From positions 1 to 7,215 of the forward strand of contig JAAWLY010000110.1 in assembly GCA_022798155.1 (NCBI GenBank): a stretch of DNA of 7,215 nucleotides. Direction: 5' to 3'. The notes below the pieces were generated by a model, which saw only the letters and a program-made list of their open reading frames with translations, was not told where the DNA came from and searched no databases. This document shows, piece after piece, positions 5,336 to 7,215 of the stretch (positions are counted from its first letter, which is position 1; every line of letters begins with the position of its first letter). The position numbers were made by a program, and so were the translations under genes. The DNA comes from Lawsonibacter sp. (GTDB lineage: Bacteria; Bacillota; Clostridia; Oscillospirales; Oscillospiraceae).

Positions 5336-6688
5336 CTAGCTCATAATTGCGCCAAAGCACAGGCCGCAGGCGAACAGCCCGGCCAGGAGCGCGAAGAGAA
5401 GCTTCACCGCCGCGCCGCCCAGTCTGTGGTCCCCCGCCCGGAATCCCCCCGCCGCCGCCAGCGCCAGCGCAGTGATTCCCAGGTAGAAAAAACTGGTATC
5501 CATCATATTGTGGACAAGGAAAGCGGCGGCCGCGGCCCGCCCCGGAGAGGGCCGCCGCAAAACCCGGAGGATGACCAGCACCAGCGCGGCCATGGCAATC
5601 CAGCCCATCTCTACCCCCACATGGAGCACCACGTTATGGATATGCCAGGTGTTGAAGTATGTACCGCCGTCGCTCAGGTCCAGCATCCGCCACTGGAAGG
5701 GCCCCACCCCCAGAAGGGGATTGACCGTGAGGTAGCGCAGGCCGCTGGCCATCATCTCCAGCCGCTCGGCAAAGGTGGCCGCGGCGCTGGGCCGCGCCAC
5801 CACCGCTGCCGCCGCCACCAGCGTCCCCAGCCCTGCAATGAGCGCCGCCATCCGGGGCTTTGCCTCCAGAAATCGCTCATAACTGCGCCAGAGAGCTATC
5901 AGCACAGCCCCATAGGCCGCCGCAAACAGACAGCTCTGGGGGACGTCCGTCCAGGCTCCCGCCAGATAAATCAGCAGGCCCGTCCCCATTCCTAAAGTAG
6001 CCTTTGCCAAAAGCCGGCACCCGTATTGGAATGTAGCCCCCCAGCTTTGCGTCCTTTTTTTATCGGCCAGCATCACCAGGATGCCCGCCGCCATCGACAC
6101 AAAACTGCCCATGGATAAGGTCAAGGCCGCCCCCATCAGCAGCAGCGGCTCCACAGGGGAGAGGGCTCCCCCCTCCTCTGCGCAGCACAGCAAGACAAAC
6201 CAGCCCAGCACCAGAAAAATCCCCATGGCGTTTGGGTTGCCCAAAAGGCCGCTCATCCGCCCCGACCGGCCCTGAACCGCGGCCAGATACACAAACTGGC
6301 CGATTCCAAAGGCCCCGGCCGCGCCCGTCCAGAGGGCGCAGGCCCGCTTCAACATGTGCCGCTCGTCCTCCTCCAGGCAGGCCGCCAGCAGGTAAATCGC
6401 CAGAAAAATCCCGTGGGTCACCCCATAGCCGCTTACAATCTCTCCATGGGCGGCATAGGAGGAGGCCAGACAGGCCAAGTCATAGACCAGAAGGGGGAGC
6501 AAAATCCACAAATCCACCTGGGCGGCCTGCCGGGTGAACCCCGCCAGGCACAGCAGCAGGCCCAGCAGACACACTACGGTAAGATTGCCCACACCGACCA
6601 GCGACAGGACAAACAGCCCCACTGCTATGCAGACAACGGTATAGCAATCGACCAGGCCCATCAACCCCTGTTCGACGCGAAGGAACAT
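5336..6688 (-). CDS. O-antigen ligase/polymerase-like polytopic membrane protein (Wzy_C type), 450 aa
   Basis: About a dozen hydrophobic segments span the protein. Family-like motifs are GLLGNPNAMG (147-156), a short SMGSF turn (192-196), an extracytoplasmic loop with ERLEMM (308-313) and NPLLGVGPFQW (323-333), then HIHNVVLHVGVEMGW (349-363, with the conserved His-Asn and Glu) and a late LVHNMMD (391-397). This family joins or polymerises undecaprenyl-linked glycans: O-antigen ligase WaaL, polymerase Wzy, or protein O-oligosaccharyltransferases. In a Gram-positive, lipid A ligation is not expected, so a wall or capsular polymer, or protein glycosylation, is likelier; motifs cannot decide. Start ATG 6688 has AGAGGG (6696-6701) seven nt upstream. 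It is the first gene after a consensus promoter and is followed closely by the amidase. No glycosyltransferase, flippase or other polysaccharide gene is in the window. Confidence 0.85.
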   Translation of the reverse strand: MFLRVEQGLMGLVDCYTVVCIAVGLFVLSLVGVGNLTVVCLLGLLLCLAGFTRQAAQVDLWILLPLLVYDLACLASSYAAHGEIVSGYGVTHGIFLAIYLLAACLEEDERHMLKRACALWTGAAGAFGIGQFVYLAAVQGRSGRMSGLLGNPNAMGIFLVLGWFVLLCCAEEGGALSPVEPLLLMGAALTLSMGSFVSMAAGILVMLADKKRTQSWGATFQYGCRLLAKATLGMGTGLLIYLAGAWTDVPQSCLFAAAYGAVLIALWRSYERFLEAKPRMAALIAGLGTLVAAAAVVARPSAAATFAERLEMMASGLRYLTVNPLLGVGPFQWRMLDLSDGGTYFNTWHIHNVVLHVGVEMGWIAMAALVLVILRVLRRPSPGRAAAAAFLVHNMMDTSFFYLGITALALAAAGGFRAGDHRLGGAAVKLLFALLAGLFACGLCFGAIMS

Positions 6689-6711
6689 GCTTCATCCCTC
6701 TTTCATCTGAC

Positions 6712-6759
6712 TTGGAAGCAGGGCGCAAACCCTTGCGGGATAAACGTTTTCCCTTCCAA
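6712..6759 (-). promoter_or_regulatory. Foldable 5' leader of the Wzy-like/amidase/adhesin transcript
   Basis: The leader from the predicted start (about 6766) to ATG 6688 contains a closing 7-bp helix TTGGAAG/CTTCCAA (6753-6759 with 6712-6718). Inside are a hairpin CGCAA-GGGT-TTGCG (6724-6737) and a weaker stem GGA/TCC (6750-6752 with 6738-6740) extended by a few A-T pairs after one mismatch. Together they could form a small three-way junction. It ends before the Shine-Dalgarno and has no terminator. It matches no riboswitch class I know and may be coincidence. Confidence 0.35.
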
Positions 6760-6772
6760 CCCGTGTAGTTTG

Positions 6773-6801
6773 ATTATAGCCGTTTCCAAATGGTCTGTCA
6801 A
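6773..6801 (-). promoter_or_regulatory. Consensus SigA promoter for the Wzy-like gene and downstream genes
   Basis: On the minus strand, TTGACA (6796-6801) and TATAAT (6773-6778) are separated by exactly 17 bp: a perfect vegetative promoter. Transcription should start near 6766, giving a leader of about 77 nt before ATG 6688. It lies downstream of the engB terminator, so this is the start of a separate unit. No operator-like repeat overlaps it. Confidence 0.92.
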
Positions 6802-6891
6802 GGAAGTCTCTGGCAAAATGCGGGATTCGGCCCTGTACCCCCCTTCCCGCCCCTTGGCGAAGGTTCTGGCCGCCTCTGTGGACCGGCCGGG

Positions 6892-6929
6892 AAAACAATC
6901 TGCCCCCTGGCATTGCCGGAGGGCAGATT
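6892..6929 (-). terminator. Rho-independent terminator after engB
   Basis: In minus-strand RNA, AATCTGCCC (6921-6929) pairs exactly with GGGCAGATT (6897-6905); the stem continues inward with one mismatch to a GGC-AAT-GCC tip. It is followed by GTTTT (6892-6896). It begins about 25 nt after the engB stop codon and separates engB from the promoter at 6773-6801. Confidence 0.88.
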
Positions 6930-6953
6930 TGTCTATTCCTATAGCCGGTCCGA

Positions 6954-7215
6954 TTACAGGCCGATTCCCGCCAGGACGGCCCCCAGCAGCTCCTCCCGGC
7001 CTGTCCCCTTCTCGGCGGAGAAGGGGATCAGCCGCTCCCCCTCCCCCAGCCCCAGGGTGTCCCGGATGGTCTGGAGATTGCCCTCGATCTCGCTTTTTTT
7101 CAGCTTATCCAGCTTGTTGGCCACGATAATCAGGGGACAGCCTGTGTCCCGGAACCACTGGAACATGGTGCAGTCGTCGGCGGTGGGCTTGTGGCGGGAA
7201 TCCACAATCATCACC
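6954..7215 (-). CDS. engB: Ribosome biogenesis GTP-binding protein EngB/YsxC, C-terminal part (cut by window edge)
   Basis: The visible 86 residues match the C-terminal part of EngB/YsxC, an essential GTPase acting in assembly of the large ribosomal subunit. Landmarks are VMIVDSRHKPTADD (the typical DxRHxPTxxD segment after switch II), the G4 nucleotide-specificity motif NKLD inside IIVANKLDKLKKSE (B. subtilis and E. coli have TKAD-type versions), and the G5-like FSAEKGTG followed by the REELL helix. The family is usually about 190-200 residues, so roughly the first 110, including the P-loop, lie beyond the right edge. The frame is open to the edge, and the GTG near the edge is an internal Val codon, not the start. 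The stop TAA is at 6954-6956, followed by a terminator, so engB is not co-transcribed with the next genes. Confidence 0.95.
   Translation of the reverse strand, partial: VMIVDSRHKPTADDCTMFQWFRDTGCPLIIVANKLDKLKKSEIEGNLQTIRDTLGLGEGERLIPFSAEKGTGREELLGAVLAGIGL

Noticed and set aside
4538..5995. 485-codon open frame on the plus strand
   Set aside because: It is antisense to the amidase and the Wzy-like gene, both of which have family motifs in the minus frame. The translation is rich in Pro, His, Gln and Arg without domain signals.
6692..6913. 73-codon minus-strand frame between engB and the Wzy-like gene
   Set aside because: It overlaps the engB terminator and the consensus promoter, lacks a ribosome binding site, and has no recognisable motif.

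Overview
The window looks like chromosomal DNA of a G+C-rich Firmicute of class Clostridia, probably Oscillospiraceae (Flavonifractor/Oscillibacter-like). This rests on strong AGGAGG-type ribosome binding sites, a consensus SigA promoter, a sortase-anchored cell-wall protein, and a phage-type Amidase_2 enzyme of the sort common in gut Clostridia. The taxonomic call is an inference.

Every supported gene lies on the minus strand, so transcription runs from right to left. At the right edge is the C-terminal third of the ribosome-assembly GTPase EngB/YsxC (6954-7215, cut by the window end), closed by a good Rho-independent terminator (6892-6929). A perfect TTGACA-17-TATAAT promoter (6773-6801) then starts a new unit with a foldable leader of about 77 nt. 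The unit encodes an O-antigen ligase/polymerase-like (Wzy_C type) membrane protein (5336-6688), then after 12 nt a membrane-anchored N-acetylmuramoyl-L-alanine amidase (4655-5323), then after a 96-nt spacer with three hairpins a 1425-residue surface protein (281-4558). A hairpin-rich 3' region of about 235 nt follows, ending in a terminator at 8-44.

The surface protein has a Sec signal peptide, transthyretin-like beta modules, and three Y-x-V-V/I-H-x-YY ... IIILRYxR modules, the first interrupted by a tract of 21 acidic pentapeptides. It ends in a Pro/Glu/Lys decapeptide stalk, a VPRTG sortase signal, a membrane helix and a basic tail. An A+T-rich block inside the gene (about 3181-3580) suggests a domain acquired by recombination.

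Together the three genes could form a small cell-envelope unit: a glycopolymer ligase or polymerase, a peptidoglycan-cutting enzyme and a wall-anchored adhesin. That functional link is inferred from operon layout only. The most interesting points are this gene combination, the mosaic adhesin, and the structured spacer before the adhesin start codon. No mobile element, CRISPR array, tRNA or rRNA was seen.
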